64,000 bases of DNA from CAWFGS01 sp963815535 (GTDB lineage: Bacteria > Pseudomonadota > Alphaproteobacteria > Sphingomonadales > Sphingomonadaceae), in contig CAWFGS010000003.1 of assembly GCA_963815535.1 (NCBI GenBank), positions 124,001 through 188,000 on the forward strand, in the 5' to 3' direction. The first letter of the stretch is position 1, and the number at the start of each line of letters is the position of its first letter. This document shows positions 29,148 through 38,745 of this stretch, in pieces. Made by a program: the position numbers and the translations under genes. The notes under the pieces are model-generated. The model made no database searches. It saw only the letters and a list, made by a program, of their open reading frames with translations, and was not told the origin of the DNA.

Positions 29148-29805
29148 CTATTCGGCGGGTTCCAGTTCCTCGGCAGCTTTCGCATACATCGAATTGAGCG
29201 GGCCGCGCCATCACCCGGCGCACCATCGGTTCGAAGAATTCCAGCGGTTCGCTTTCGTAATCGGGATCGAACGCCGCCTGATCGTATTTCTCGCAGAATT
29301 CCGCGCAGGCGTCGAAATGTTCATGGTCTGCGGAACTGGTCGCGCACGTCGCGGTCCATGCCCAGATGGTGGAAATAGTAATAGCCCTGAAACGCGCCGT
29401 GGTTCTGGCAGATCCAGTGCAGTTCTTCCGATACGAACGGCTTGATGATCGACGCGGCGACTTCGGGATGGTTATAGCGTTCCCAGCGTGTCGCCCATAT
29501 CGTGCAGCAGCGCCATGACGACGTAGGGTTCGTCCCGCCCGTCGCGATGCGCGCGGGTGGCGGTCTGCAGCGAATGTTCCAGGCGGCATACGGGAAAGCC
29601 GCCGAAATCCCCATCGAGCAGGCGCAGATGTTTCAGCACCCGGTCGGGCAGTCCGGTCGCGAACGCCATGTATTCCGCGCCGATTTTCGCCCAGTCTTCC
29701 TGCGTCCCTTCCTTCATTTCGCGAAACTTCGCCCGCTCGGCCATGTCGTGCGCCATTCGGGGGGGTGCGGGCGTTTCCGCTTCGGGGGTCCACTGTCGTT
29801 GCCAT
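29148..29805 (-). CDS. Inositol oxygenase-like HD-fold protein
   Basis: Protein of about 217 residues resembling the MIOX family, a di-iron HD-domain fold. Metal ligands are suggested by CRLEHSLQTATRA, VMALLHDMGD, the histidine in CQNHGAFQGYYYFHHLGMD and the acidic DHEHFDACAEFCEKYDQAAF; then PDYESEPLEFFEPMVRRVM. The true C-terminus, NSMYAKAAEELEPAE, is in a shifted frame. Breaks lie near 29180, 29325, 29480 and 29745. No inositol catabolism genes are in the window, so the substrate may differ. The ATG at 29805 has GGAG upstream. Confidence 0.72.
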
Positions 29806-29908
29806 CTTCCATCTCCGTCGATCGTCCGACCCGATCATACCACACCGGCGTCCGATACGAAAACGCGCTGACGCATCGTCGGCAAAATCGGGTAAAGCCG
29901 TAAGCGTT

Positions 29909-31199
29909 ATGGCCGCTTCCCGCTCTTCCGTTCCAGCCGACGCCGTTTTTCGCGGACAAGAACCGCGCATTCTGGAACCTGCAATTCGCCGGGTGGGGCG
30001 GGGCGATGATGCTGCGCTACATGTCGTCGCTGGCGGGCAATCAAAGCTTCGATTTTCTGGTCGTGGTGCTGATTTCCACCGTCACCGGCTTTTCGATCAG
30101 CCTGGTTCTGTCGGTCATCTATCGCCAGCTGATCAATCGCACGCCGTTCGTGACCTGGGGCACGACCACCGGGGTTCTGATGCTGGCCGTGGCGTCTCTA
30201 CGCCTTTATCGATGCATCGGTGCAAACGCTCTATCGCGCCGGAAAGCGATGCGTCGTTCGTCGCAGACGTTGCTCGGCTTACGTGTTCTTCGACCTGACG
30301 CTGCTGGGCGCATGGTCGGCGCTGTATTATGCGATCAATTACTTTCTTGCAGGTGGAGGAACAGGCGGACCGGCTGGAACGGCTGGAAATGCAGGCGACC
30401 AGCGCGCAGCTTGCCATGCTGCGATATCAGCTGAACCCGCATTTCCTGTTCAACACGCTCAATTCCATCAGCACGCTGGTGCTGTTGCAGCAGACGCGGC
30501 CCGCCAACGCGATGCTGACGCGGCTATCCAGCTTCCTGCGCCACACGCTGATCACGCAGCCGGGCGGCAAGGTTACGGTCGCGCAGGAAGTGGAGACACT
30601 GCAGCTCTATCTCGAAATCGAACGGATGCGGTTCGAAGAACGGCTGCGGACCAGTTTTCAGATCGACGATGCCGCCACCAGCGCGCGGCTGCCGTCCATG
30701 CTGCTGCAGCCCCTGGTCGAAAACGCCATCAAATACGCCGTGTCCCCGCAGGAGGAAGGCGCGCAGATCACGCTCGCCGCACAGATCGTGGCGGAACGGC
30801 TGCGGATCACGGTGTCGGACACCGGCCCCGGCGTGCCGCCCGACAAAACCGCGGCTGCCGATGGCGACGACGCCGATCTGCCCGACTTTGTCGGCACGGC
30901 GGGGCAAGACCGGATCCACCGGAGTCGGCCTGGCCAATATCCGCGACCGTCTGGCGCAAGCCTATGGCGACGAACACCGCTTCGAAATACGCACTCCTGG
31001 GCAGGGAGGATTTATCGTCGTGATCGAAATACCGGCGGAAATCGAACCTGCGGAAGCGGCCGACCCCGCAATCGACGGCAATGTGACGCCTTCGGGGGTC
31101 AACAATGCGGAAAACGGCGTGAACATCGTTCGCCCAGACTGCGGCCAAAACGGGGCCAAAAACGGGGACAACAAACCATTGATCGGATCGCCAGCATGA
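29909..31199 (+). CDS. LytS-type sensor histidine kinase (frame broken)
   Basis: Membrane histidine kinase of about 430 residues. The N-terminal half has several hydrophobic segments (FLVVVLISTVTGFSISLVLS, LTLLGAWSALYYAINYFL). The kinase part begins with a short coiled region and the phosphoacceptor box LRYQLNPHFLFNTLNS. The N box is LLQPLVENAIKYAV, the G boxes VSDTGPGVPP and TGVGLANIRDRL. Frame breaks lie near 29950, 30200, 30275, 30350 and 30905. Its stop overlaps the response regulator start (ATGA), so they form one two-component pair. The signal is unknown. Confidence 0.88.
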
Positions 31200-31994
31200 C
31201 CATTAGCACCATCATCGTCGACGACGAAAAACTCGCCATTCAGGGTTTGCAGTTGCGGTTGCAACCGTTCGAGGATGTCGAGATCATCGAAACCTGCGCC
31301 AACGGCCGCGACGCCATTCGCAAGATCAAGACGCTGAAACCCGATCTGGTGTTCCTCGACATTCAGATGCCGGGCTTCGACGGTTTCAGCGTGGTGAAGG
31401 GAGTGATGGAGCTGGAGCCGCCGCTGTTCGTGTTCGTCACCGCATTCCAGGAACACGCCGTCCGCGCGTTCGAAGCCAATGCGGTGAATTACCTGATGAA
31501 ACCGGTGGACGAAGACAAGCTGGCCGACACGCTGGACCGCGTGCGCGAACGCATGGCGGAAAAACGATCGTCCGAAGAGGTCGATAAGCTCCGCAACGTC
31601 CTGTCCGAAGTGGCCCCGGACGCCGCCGAAGAACTGGCCGAGGGCGACGGCGAAAGCACCGAACGGTTCGAAAAACTGATCAACGTGAAGGATCGCGGGC
31701 AGATCTTCCGCGTCGAGGTCGGCAGCATCGAACATATCGAAGCGGCTGGCGATTACATGTGCATCTACACCGGCGACAATTCGCTGATCCTGCGCGAAAC
31801 GATGAAGGATCTGGAACGCCGCCTCGACCCGCGCACGTTCCAGCGCGTGCATCGCTCCACCATCGTCAATCTGGACCAGGTGCGGCAGGTGAAACCGCAC
31901 ACCAATGGCGAATGCTTTCTGGTGCTGGACAGCGGCGCCGAGGTGAAAGGTGTCGCGCAGCTACCGCGATGTGGTGGCGCGGTTCGTGCATTGA
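31196..31994 (+). CDS. LytTR-type response regulator
   Basis: Cytoplasmic regulator of about 265 residues paired with the preceding kinase. The receiver domain has IIVDDEKLAIQGL, the phosphorylated aspartate in LVFLDIQMPGFDG, TAFQEH and YLMKPVD. After an acidic linker the DNA-binding LytTR domain has VEVGSIEHIEAAGDYMCIY, LERRLDPRTFQRVHRSTIVN and, after one extra base near 31950, SRSYRDVVARFVH. A second LytTR regulator is at the right edge of the window. Confidence 0.92.
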
Positions 31995-32101
31995 CGTGTT
32001 AGCCGTTGCGGGCGGCTATTTGGTTGCTTCACGCCCGCCTTAAAAAACGGGCTTGGTCCTCTTCGCTCGACATTTCCCGTGCACACGCATTACACCGCCG
32101 C

Positions 32102-32963
32102 ATGACCTTCACCCTCCCCGGCTTCGACCTCGACCGCTTCGTCCGCGACACCTTGGACGAGGATCTGGGCGACGGGTTTGCCCGGCGGCGGCCGCGATGT
32201 CACGTCGGACAGCGTCATTCCCGCCGATGCGCGGTTTTCCGGTGTGATGGACAGCCGCGATGCGATTACCGTTGCCGGCTTGCCGATCGCGGCGGCGTTC
32301 TTCCGCACGCTGGACCCCGAATGTTCGGTGACGATCTTGGTGGATGAGGGCGCGCAGGTTCCCGCCGGCACCGATCTGATGCGCCTGTCGGGCAATGCGC
32401 GCGCCTTGCTGACGGCGGAACGCAGCGCGCTCAACACGGTGCAGCATCTGTCGGGCATCGCCACCATGACGCGCGCCTATGTCACCGCGATGGACAATCC
32501 GGACTGCACCTTGCTCGAAACGCGCAAGACCATTCCCGGCCTGCGCCATCTGGAAAAATACGCGACCCGGATGGGCGGCGCGCAGAACCATCGGATGGGA
32601 CTGTGGGATGCCGCCATGATCAAGGACAATCACGTCGCGGTGGCGGGCGATGTCGGCACCGCCGTCGCGCGCGCGCGGGATGCGGGCGTCGCCACGATCA
32701 TTTGCGAGGTCGATCGGCTGGACCAGATCGAACCGGCCATCGCGGCGGGGGCAACGCGCCTGCTGCTCGACAATATGGCGCCCGCCATGTTGCGTGAGGC
32801 CGTCGGCATCGTCGCAGGGCGCGTTCCGACCGAAGCATCGGGCGGCATCGATCTTTCGACCATCGCTGCGAAGGCCGCCACAGGCGTCGATTTCGTGTCG
32901 GTCGGACGGTTGACGCAAAGCGCGCCTGCGGCAGACATCGGATTGGATTTCACACCTCTATGA
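32102..32963 (+). CDS. nadC: Nicotinate-nucleotide pyrophosphorylase (carboxylating)
   Basis: Quinolinate phosphoribosyltransferase, which converts quinolinate and PRPP to nicotinate mononucleotide in NAD synthesis. About 286 residues. Motifs are NARALLTAERSALNTVQHLS, TLLETRKTIPGLRHLEKYAT, NHRMGLWDAAMIKDNHVA and the C-terminal barrel segment GGIDLSTIAAKAATGVDFVS. One frame break lies near 32175 in the N-terminal DEDLG...DVTSD stretch. Its stop overlaps the RNase T2 start (ATGA). nadA and nadB are not in the window. Confidence 0.95.
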
Positions 32964-33673
32964 TCGGGCGCGCGGCGACAGCGTGTTTGGCGGCGGTAGC
33001 CATCGTTCAGGCCGCACCTGCCGCCGCGCAGGCGTATCAATGCGCCATTCCCAAAGGCATTACCGCACCCGCCGTCGACCGCGGCGGACCGCCGCGCCGC
33101 GTGCCGATAACAGGCTACACGCTCGCGCTCAGCTGGTCGCCCGATTACTGCCGTGGGCGCGAGGCGCGGCGGGCGGACGCGTTGCAATGTTCTGGCAATA
33201 ACGGCCGGTTCGGCTTCGTCGTGCATGGCCTGTGGCCGAACGGGCGCAGCACTTACCCGCAATGGTGCCCGACTGCGCGGCGACCGACGGCGGCAACCAT
33301 CGCGCGCAATATGTGCATCAGCCCGTCCGCCCGGTTGCAGGCGCGGCAATGGGCGAAGCACGGCAGCTGCATGACGCGCCGCCCGGACACTTACGCGAAG
33401 GTCACGCGCATTCTGTGGCGATCGCTGCGCTTGCCGGTGATGGACGGTCTGTCGCGCAAAGACGATCTGACTGCGGGCGATATTCGGCGCGAATTCGCCG
33501 CCGCCAATCCGTTCTGGGAAGCCGATATGGTCGGCATCAAGCTGGATCGGCGCGGTTGGGTGGAGGAATTGCGGCTGTGCTATGCCAAGAATTTCATGCC
33601 GACCCGCTGCGACCGCCGACGGCTCGGCCCCGCCGATGCAACTGGGGTAAAAATCTGGCGCGGCCTGTATTGA
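32960..33673 (+). CDS. Ribonuclease T2 family protein
   Basis: Secreted endoribonuclease of 237 residues. A signal peptide (ATACLAAVAIVQAAPAAAQA) precedes the fold. Active-site motif CAS I is FGFVVHGLWPNG with its histidine, and CAS II is ARQWAKHGSCM with the Glu position replaced by alanine-glutamine context and the second histidine kept. Six or more cysteines suit disulfides. Its ATG overlaps nadC by 4 bases, an odd pairing that gives coupling but no shared pathway. Intact. Confidence 0.9.
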   Translation: MIGRAATACLAAVAIVQAAPAAAQAYQCAIPKGITAPAVDRGGPPRRVPITGYTLALSWSPDYCRGREARRADALQCSGNNGRFGFVVHGLWPNGRSTYPQWCPTARRPTAATIARNMCISPSARLQARQWAKHGSCMTRRPDTYAKVTRILWRSLRLPVMDGLSRKDDLTAGDIRREFAAANPFWEADMVGIKLDRRGWVEELRLCYAKNFMPTRCDRRRLGPADATGVKIWRGLY

Positions 33674-33676
33674 CGC

Positions 33677-34105
33677 CTATCGCCGCGTCGTAAAAAAACC
33701 GCGCAATATCGTGGCGGCATCCTCGGCCATGATGCCGGAATAGATTTCGGGTCGGTGCAGGCATTGCGGGTGCGAAAACACTCGCGCGCCGTGTTCGACC
33801 GCGCCACCCTTCGCATCGTCCGCCCCGTAATACAGCCGCGCGATCCGCGCATGGGATATGGCCCCGGCGCACATCGCGCAAGGTTCCAGCGTGACCCACA
33901 GATCGCATCCGGTCAGGCGATCCCGCCCGATAGCCAGGCTGGCGGCGCGCAGTGCGACGATTTCGGCGTGCGCGGTCGGGTCGGGGCCGTTTCGGGTGGC
34001 ATTCGCACCTTCGCCGACGATCGCGCCGTCACGAATGACGACGGCGCCGACGGGAACTTCGCCCGCATCCCCGGCCTGACGCGCCAATGTCAGCGCGCGT
34101 TCCAT
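33677..34105 (-). CDS. tadA: tRNA-specific adenosine deaminase
   Basis: Deaminates adenosine 34 of tRNA-Arg(ACG) to inosine. About 142 residues. The zinc site is PTAHAEIVALR with the catalytic glutamate and LEPCAMCAGAISHARI with two cysteines. The start shown is the ATG at 34105 giving MERALTLARQAGDAGEVPVG, the conserved family opening; a longer frame begins at 34198. The stop lies 4 bases from the convergent RNase T2 stop. Intact. Confidence 0.95.
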   Translation of the reverse strand: MERALTLARQAGDAGEVPVGAVVIRDGAIVGEGANATRNGPDPTAHAEIVALRAASLAIGRDRLTGCDLWVTLEPCAMCAGAISHARIARLYYGADDAKGGAVEHGARVFSHPQCLHRPEIYSGIMAEDAATILRGFFTTRR

Positions 34106-34215
34106 GAACGGGGCAGGAAATGGGCGGGGTTGGTGCGTATTGTTCAAATTGCGGACTGGCGGACCGGCGCGCCGTCGAAGGCCGCGCCGGTCCGCCATCG
34201 TCCAACAGCGAAATC

Positions 34216-34465
34216 TTATTCGGTTTCGCCGGTCACGGGTTCACCCGCAGCATCGTCGGCGGAATCGACATCGACCACGGGAACTTCGATGGTCTTTTCT
34301 TCCATTTCGACATCGACTTCCGGTGCATCGACATCGAATTCAGGCAGATTGCCGCCTTCCACTTCCACTTCGGGCAGGCTGCCTTCTTCGGTCTGATCGA
34401 CGTCGCACGCGGCAAGGCCCAGGGCAAAGGTAGCGGCGGTCAGCGCTGGTTACGAATTTTTTCAT
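34216..34465 (-). CDS. Small acidic lipoprotein (frame broken)
   Basis: Protein of about 83 residues recovered by joining two frames: MKKFVTSALTAATFALGLAA, with lipobox LGLAAC, then a mature part that is almost wholly acidic (EVEVEGGNLPEFDVDAPEVD, VEVPVVDVDSADDAAGEPV style). One base seems to be missing near 34445, so no frame caller would report it. The predicted product is a lipid-anchored, strongly negative periplasmic protein of unknown role. It is divergent from rpmB. Confidence 0.6.
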
Positions 34466-34561
34466 CACATATTCTCCAAATGAGTGCCGCGCTGAATAAA
34501 TGGAATGGGAAGCGATGGCAATCATACGTTTGTGCGCCAACGGCAATGCGCCGCCATTCGG

Positions 34562-34590
34562 TTGACCGACCGGGGCGATCCGCGTAAGGC
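34562..34590 (+). promoter_or_regulatory. Possible sigma70-type promoter of rpmB
   Basis: TTGACC at 34562 and TAAGGC at 34585 with a 17-base spacer, about 65 bases upstream of the L28 start. The -35 element is good, the -10 element weak. Based only on spacing and position. Confidence 0.3.
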
Positions 34591-34655
34591 CCGCGCTTTA
34601 TTTCAACATTCCGCCGTGCATATGCCGCGCGGCCCGATTCGAAACGAGATATACC

Positions 34656-34985
34656 ATGTCGCGCATCTGCGAACTGACCGGCAAGGGCCGGCTTACCGGC
34701 AACAATGTCAGCCACGCCAACAACCGCACGAAGCGGGTGTTTCTGCCCAATTTGCAGAATGTTACGCTGTTGAGCGAGAAGCTGGATCGCGGTTTCAAGT
34801 TTCGCGTGTCCACCCACGGTCTGCGTTCGGTCGAACACAATGGCGGCCTCGACAATTGGCTGGTCAAGACCAAGGACGAAAAGCTGTCGAAGCAGGCGCG
34901 CAAAGTGAAGCGCGAGTTGAAGAAGCTGGCGAAGGATGCGGCCGCCCCTGCACCGGCCACCGAAACGGCTCCCGCCGCCGCTTAA
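34656..34985 (+). CDS. rpmB: 50S ribosomal protein L28
   Basis: Ribosomal large-subunit protein. The N-terminal 75 residues show the L28 core: SRICELTGKGRLTGNNVSHA, NNRTKRVFLPNLQNVTLLSE and FKFRVSTHGLRSVEHNGGLD. The product has 109 residues, longer than the 78 of E. coli, with a Lys-rich then Ala/Pro-rich tail as in other alphaproteobacteria. Start at ATG 34656 gives the exact family N-terminus. Its stop overlaps the ancestral stop region of the convergent phytase-like gene. Confidence 0.97.
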   Translation: MSRICELTGKGRLTGNNVSHANNRTKRVFLPNLQNVTLLSEKLDRGFKFRVSTHGLRSVEHNGGLDNWLVKTKDEKLSKQARKVKRELKKLAKDAAAPAPATETAPAAA

Positions 34986-35051
34986 TCGGTAGCGGGCTCG
35001 TCGGCATCGGCATCGGGTTGGGCGAGCAATTCTTTCACGAGCGGTTCGTTC

Positions 35052-35109
35052 AAACGCAATCTGACCATCAGCGTGTGTTGAAACGCAATCGGACCATCAG
35101 CGTGCGTTG
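35052..35109. repeat. 29-base tandem duplication
   Basis: Two head-to-tail copies of a 29-base unit beginning AAACGCAATC and ending GCGTTG, differing at two positions, with the first six bases of a third copy at 35110. It lies in the 3' end of the phytase-like gene and, not being a multiple of three, changes that gene's frame. Confidence 0.85.
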
Positions 35110-36046
35110 AAACGCGCTGAGATTGTCATCGGATATCAGCCATAGCACCAGCGCGCCGTCATCGCCGCGCGTCACTGTCATTCCTTCGAAATTGTCGCTC
35201 CATTCCGGGGCGTCCAAATTCGCAATGACGCGCCCCTGCCACGCAGAGCCGGCACGAATATCGCGCGGGATCGGCCAGTACGATGGCCCCCGCGAAACCG
35301 GGCGGTAGGCCCCACACGACCTTGCGGACCAGTATCAGCGCCCGACCGCCGGGCAGCTCGACCATATCGACCGGCCTGAACCCTTGCGGCGGCCGGAACT
35401 GAAACGCAGTGACCGCTTGCGGACCGGCGGCGGTCGGGTCGCTGGCGAACAGCACTGCGTCATGCCGGCCATTCCCCTCGTCGCTCGGCCCTTCCGCAAT
35501 CGCGATGAACCGCCCGTCCGCCAGCCGCACCATCGCTTCCGGTCCGGAATTCGCGGACCAATCGCGCATCGCATCGGGTCGCCGCTCCCTGATCTGACGC
35601 AGATCTGCATCGAACAGCTGTACGGCGTTGCTGTTTTCGAACCCCGCCCAGATGCGCCCCGTTGCAGGATCGGCGGTCAGCGATTCCAGATCGTAGGAGC
35701 GCGGGGTTCCATTTTCCGCCGCACCGTCCAATGCGTCGAACATGTCGGTTTCGACCGATTGTCCGGCCCCCTCCTCCAGTCGGAACGCGACGTGATGCCC
35801 CCGGTCGCTGCCCGCCAGAAAGCGTCCGCCACCCCGGTCCAGCAGCGCGGAATAGCCGCCGAAATGGGCAACGCTGCCGGTGATGTGCCAAACCCCGTCC
35901 AACACAAATGCACCGATCCGGCCACCGTCGATGGGCAGGCGCGTTACCGTAATTGCGTTGGTTTCGATCAGCGGCTGCGCGGTGCGGACCCAGGTTCCCG
36001 GCGCAAGCGCAATCGCCACCAGCGTCAACGCAGCCAACCGTTTCAT
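35068..36046 (-). CDS. Esterase-like activity of phytase family protein
   Basis: Secreted beta-propeller-like protein of about 325 residues. The ATG at 36046 starts a signal peptide (KRLAALTLVAIALAPGTWV). The phytase-like domain follows: GGYSALLDRGGGRFLAGSDR, YDLESLTADPATGRIWAGFE, GPEAMVRLADGRFIAIAEG and PVDMVELPGGRALILVRKV. A frame break near 35265 hides DNFEGMTVTRGDDGALVLWL and SDDNLSAFQRTLMVRLR. The 29-base tandem duplication then ends the frame at 35068; without it the protein would continue about 25 residues to a stop at 34982, touching that of rpmB. Confidence 0.8.
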
Positions 36047-36068
36047 CGGACGCGCCGCCCCGTCCGCG

Positions 36069-37009
36069 CTACATCGGCCCCACGAACAGCAGCGGATCGA
36101 GGCGGGCATTGCGCCATTTCAGGCCCCAATGCAGATGCGGCCCGGTTGCGCGCCCGGTGGACCCGATATTGCCGATATACTGGCCGCGTTTCACCACGTC
36201 GACCGGTACGAACCGCGATTTTCGATGCGTGCAGGAACGCGCTGTTCAAGCCGTTGCCATGATCGATTATCAGCAGATTGCCCTCCAGACTGAACGGCCG
36301 GGTCGTCGCCAGAACCACCACGCCATCGGCAGGGGAGACGAAGGGTGTGCCGCTTTCCCCGGTCGCGATATCGAGGCCGGAATGATAGCTGCCCGGTTCC
36401 CCGCGATAGATGCGCTGCGATCCGAAGCGGCCCGAAATGCGCCCTTTGACTGGCCAGAGGAAATCCTGCCGCCATCCGTCGGTATCGGATTCCACCGCCC
36501 GCGCGGCGACGATCTGCGCCAGTTCGGGGCGACGGATCCGCATGAAGGATTCGCTGGCCCCGCCGGACCGGCGCGCCACATTGACCCGTTCGATATTCCA
36601 GTCACGCGGAGCGATGGCGATCGGGACGCCGATGGTCGCGCCATTTTCCAGCGCCGCCTCCAGCATAACGGCGTTCGGCGCATCGCGGTCGAATGCGGCG
36701 AAGAAACCGCCCGTCATCGTCCAGCGTCAGCGGCGTGGTCGTCCAGCTTGCGCCGAGCGGGTTCCGGCGGGCACCTGCCCGCTGATCCAGCCGCCTTGCG
36801 TCCGTTCCCCTTCGAACACGAAAGTGGCGGGGCGGGCGGGTCGGGCTGAGAGGGGGCGGCGCAGTTTGAACCGGCACAGGCAGGGCGGTGGGCCGCACGG
36901 CTTCGGCAGGGGCGCTGCCGGTTGGTGCGGTTTGATTTCCGCCATCGGTTTCGGGAATGCACCCGGCCAGCGCAATCAGTGCGATCGCACCCAAGGCACG
37001 CCGCATCAT
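36069..37009 (-). CDS. M23 family metallopeptidase (lipoprotein, frame broken)
   Basis: LytM-type endopeptidase or its inactive relative, acting on peptidoglycan. The N-terminus is a lipoprotein signal (ALGAIALIALAGC). The peptidase domain has WPVKGRISGRFGSQRIYRG, the zinc segment YHSGLDIATGESGTPFVSP, IIDHGNGLNSAFLHASK and, in a shifted frame, IGNIGSTGRATGPHLHWGLK with the H-x-H pair. Breaks lie near 36225, 36720, 36755 and 36855. Its ATG overlaps the stop of the DUF2093 gene, so the two are coupled. Confidence 0.87.
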
Positions 37010-37209
37010 TGATCCTGCATCCAGCGGTCGGTCGCCGCTTGCGCGCTGGCATAGGGTTCCTGATAATGCACGCTCCAATAGCGCAGCTCGTCCAGGGGAA
37101 CGGCAACCCCCGTCATCGCGCAAAAAACATGCTTCCCAGGGCGCAGGACGCGAAAACCATTGGGGCCGTATTGCAGCTTCGCCCCGTCGCCGCCTGATGA
37201 CATCAACAT
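37006..37209 (-). CDS. DUF2093 domain-containing protein
   Basis: Small protein of 67 residues typical of alphaproteobacteria. The signature is AKLQYGPNGFRVLRPGKHVF, CAMTGVAVPLDELRYWSVHY and QEPYASAQAA. Function is unknown. It lies between xseA and the M23 peptidase; xseA ends about 40 bases upstream on the same strand, and its stop overlaps the M23 start (ATGA). This order, xseA then DUF2093 then a peptidase, is common in the order. Intact. Confidence 0.9.
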   Translation of the reverse strand: MLMSSGGDGAKLQYGPNGFRVLRPGKHVFCAMTGVAVPLDELRYWSVHYQEPYASAQAATDRWMQDQ

Positions 37210-37251
37210 GGCCGCAGCCTTAGCAAGCGCAGCCTGTCGCGCAACTGACCA

Positions 37252-38745
37252 TTAGCCGAAGAGATCGTCCTGACGCGCAGGCGTGGCAGGTTTGGCAGGC
37301 CTGGCAGGCGATTTCGCTTTCCTGCGCGGCGATGATGGGGTGGCCCCGCCCGTCCCGATGGGAACCACGCCCAGCGGCCCATCGCGGAATTTCAGTTCCA
37401 GCGCATCCGCTCTGGCGGCGAGTTTCGCGGACGTCACGACCTTGCCCGAACCATCGCGCGCCAGCACATACCCACGCTCCAGCGGTTTTTCCGGATGCAA
37501 TTGTTCCGCCAGCCGTGTCAGCGCCGCCAGCCTGGCTTGCCGCTGCGCCATCGGGCGTTCCAGCAGTTTCGGCGACAGGCGCGTATTCGTCAGCCGGTCG
37601 CGCGCACGGTCCAGCCGCAAGCGCAGCAGGGGTGCGGACAGATGCGCGCGATCCGCCGCCAATTGCTGCCGGGCGCGCACGACCCGGTCGGACAGGCCGC
37701 GTTTCAAACGGTCCGCAAGATCGTCCAGCCGCTGCGCCTGGGGTTGCAGCAGCGTTTCGGGGCGCGGCATCCGGCCCACCCGCGCCGTCAGCCGTTCGCG
37801 CCCCAGCGTCACCGGACGCATGGCGTTGCGTTTCTGACGATGGGCGAGATCGGCCAGCGTGGCGATCAGATCGGCGCGCACCGGCACGGCCATTTCCGCC
37901 GCCGCAGTGGGTGTCGGCGCGCGCATGTCGGCGGCGAAATCCGCCAGTGTCGTGTCGGTTTCGTGCCCCACCGCGCTGATGATCGGGATCGGGCAATCGG
38001 CGATGGCGCGCACGACCTCCTCTTCGTTGAAGCTCCACAGATCCTCCACCGAACCGCCGCCGCGCGCGACTATGACGAGGTCCGGCCGCGCGACGGAACC
38101 GTGCCCGTCGATCGCGCCGAAGCCCGCGCACAGCCGCCGCAATCTGGGCTGCCGCGCCCGGCCCCTGAACCACCACCGGCCATACCAGCACATCGGTGGG
38201 GAACCGATCCGCCAACCGGTGCAGAATATCGCGAATGACTGCCCCTGTGGGCGAGGTGACGACGCCGATCGTGCGCGGCAGAAACGGGATCGCCCGCTTG
38301 CGCGACGCGGCGAACAGCCCCTCCTCCTCCAGCCGAATGCGCGTTTTTTCCAGCAGCGCGAGCAGCGCGCCTTCGCCTGCCAGCTCCATCGCGTCGATCA
38401 CGATCTGGTATTTCGATCGGCCGGGATACGTCGTCAGCTTGCCGCTGGCGATGACTTCCACGCCCGTCTTCCGGCGCGAAGCCCAACCGCCCGGCATTGC
38501 CGCGCCACATCACCCCGTCGATGACCGCCTTGTCGTCTTTCAGCGCGCAATAGAAATGCCCCGACGCCGCCCGCTTCACGCCCGACAGCTCGCCGCGCAG
38601 GCGGACGATAGCCGAAGCGTTCCTCCACCGTCTTTTTCAGCATCGTGGAAATTGCGCTGATCGAATAGGGCGCGGCGTTGTCGCCCGCACGCTCGCGCGC
38701 TACCAAAGGTGTTTCACGTGAAACGTCGGAAGGTCGATCGGTCAT
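37252..38745 (-). CDS. xseA: Exodeoxyribonuclease VII large subunit (frame broken)
   Basis: Catalytic subunit of a single-strand exonuclease. About 490 residues. The N-terminal OB fold is APYSISAISTMLKKTVEERF, GHFYCALKDDKAVIDGVMWR. The catalytic domain has PRTIGVVTSPTGAVIRDILH, DLVIVARGGGSVEDLWSFNE and PIISAVGHETDTTLADFAAD. A coiled-coil arm and a C-terminal strand domain (PLERGYVLARDGSGKVVTSA) follow. Breaks lie near 38610, 38480 and 38130. The start codon shares bases with the purD start on the other strand, and the first codons (DVSRET) contain a parS-like palindrome. Confidence 0.93.
38710..38725. promoter_or_regulatory. parS-like ParB binding site
   Basis: TGTTTCACGTGAAACG matches the conserved parS 16-mer TGTTTCACGTGAAACA at 15 of 16 positions, with a perfect 14-base palindrome. 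It lies inside the first codons of xseA and 19 bases upstream of purD. Chromosomal parS sites usually cluster near the replication origin, so this suggests an origin-proximal position. parA/parB are not in the window. Confidence 0.75.

Noticed and set aside
30329..32002. A 557-codon frame apparently fusing histidine kinase and response regulator
   Set aside because: Frame breaks near 30905 and the ATGA overlap at 31196 show two separate genes that happen to share a frame.
32960..34105. Operon of RNase T2 with tadA as an RNA-processing pair
   Set aside because: The genes are convergent on opposite strands and the RNase is secreted, so a joint role is unlikely.
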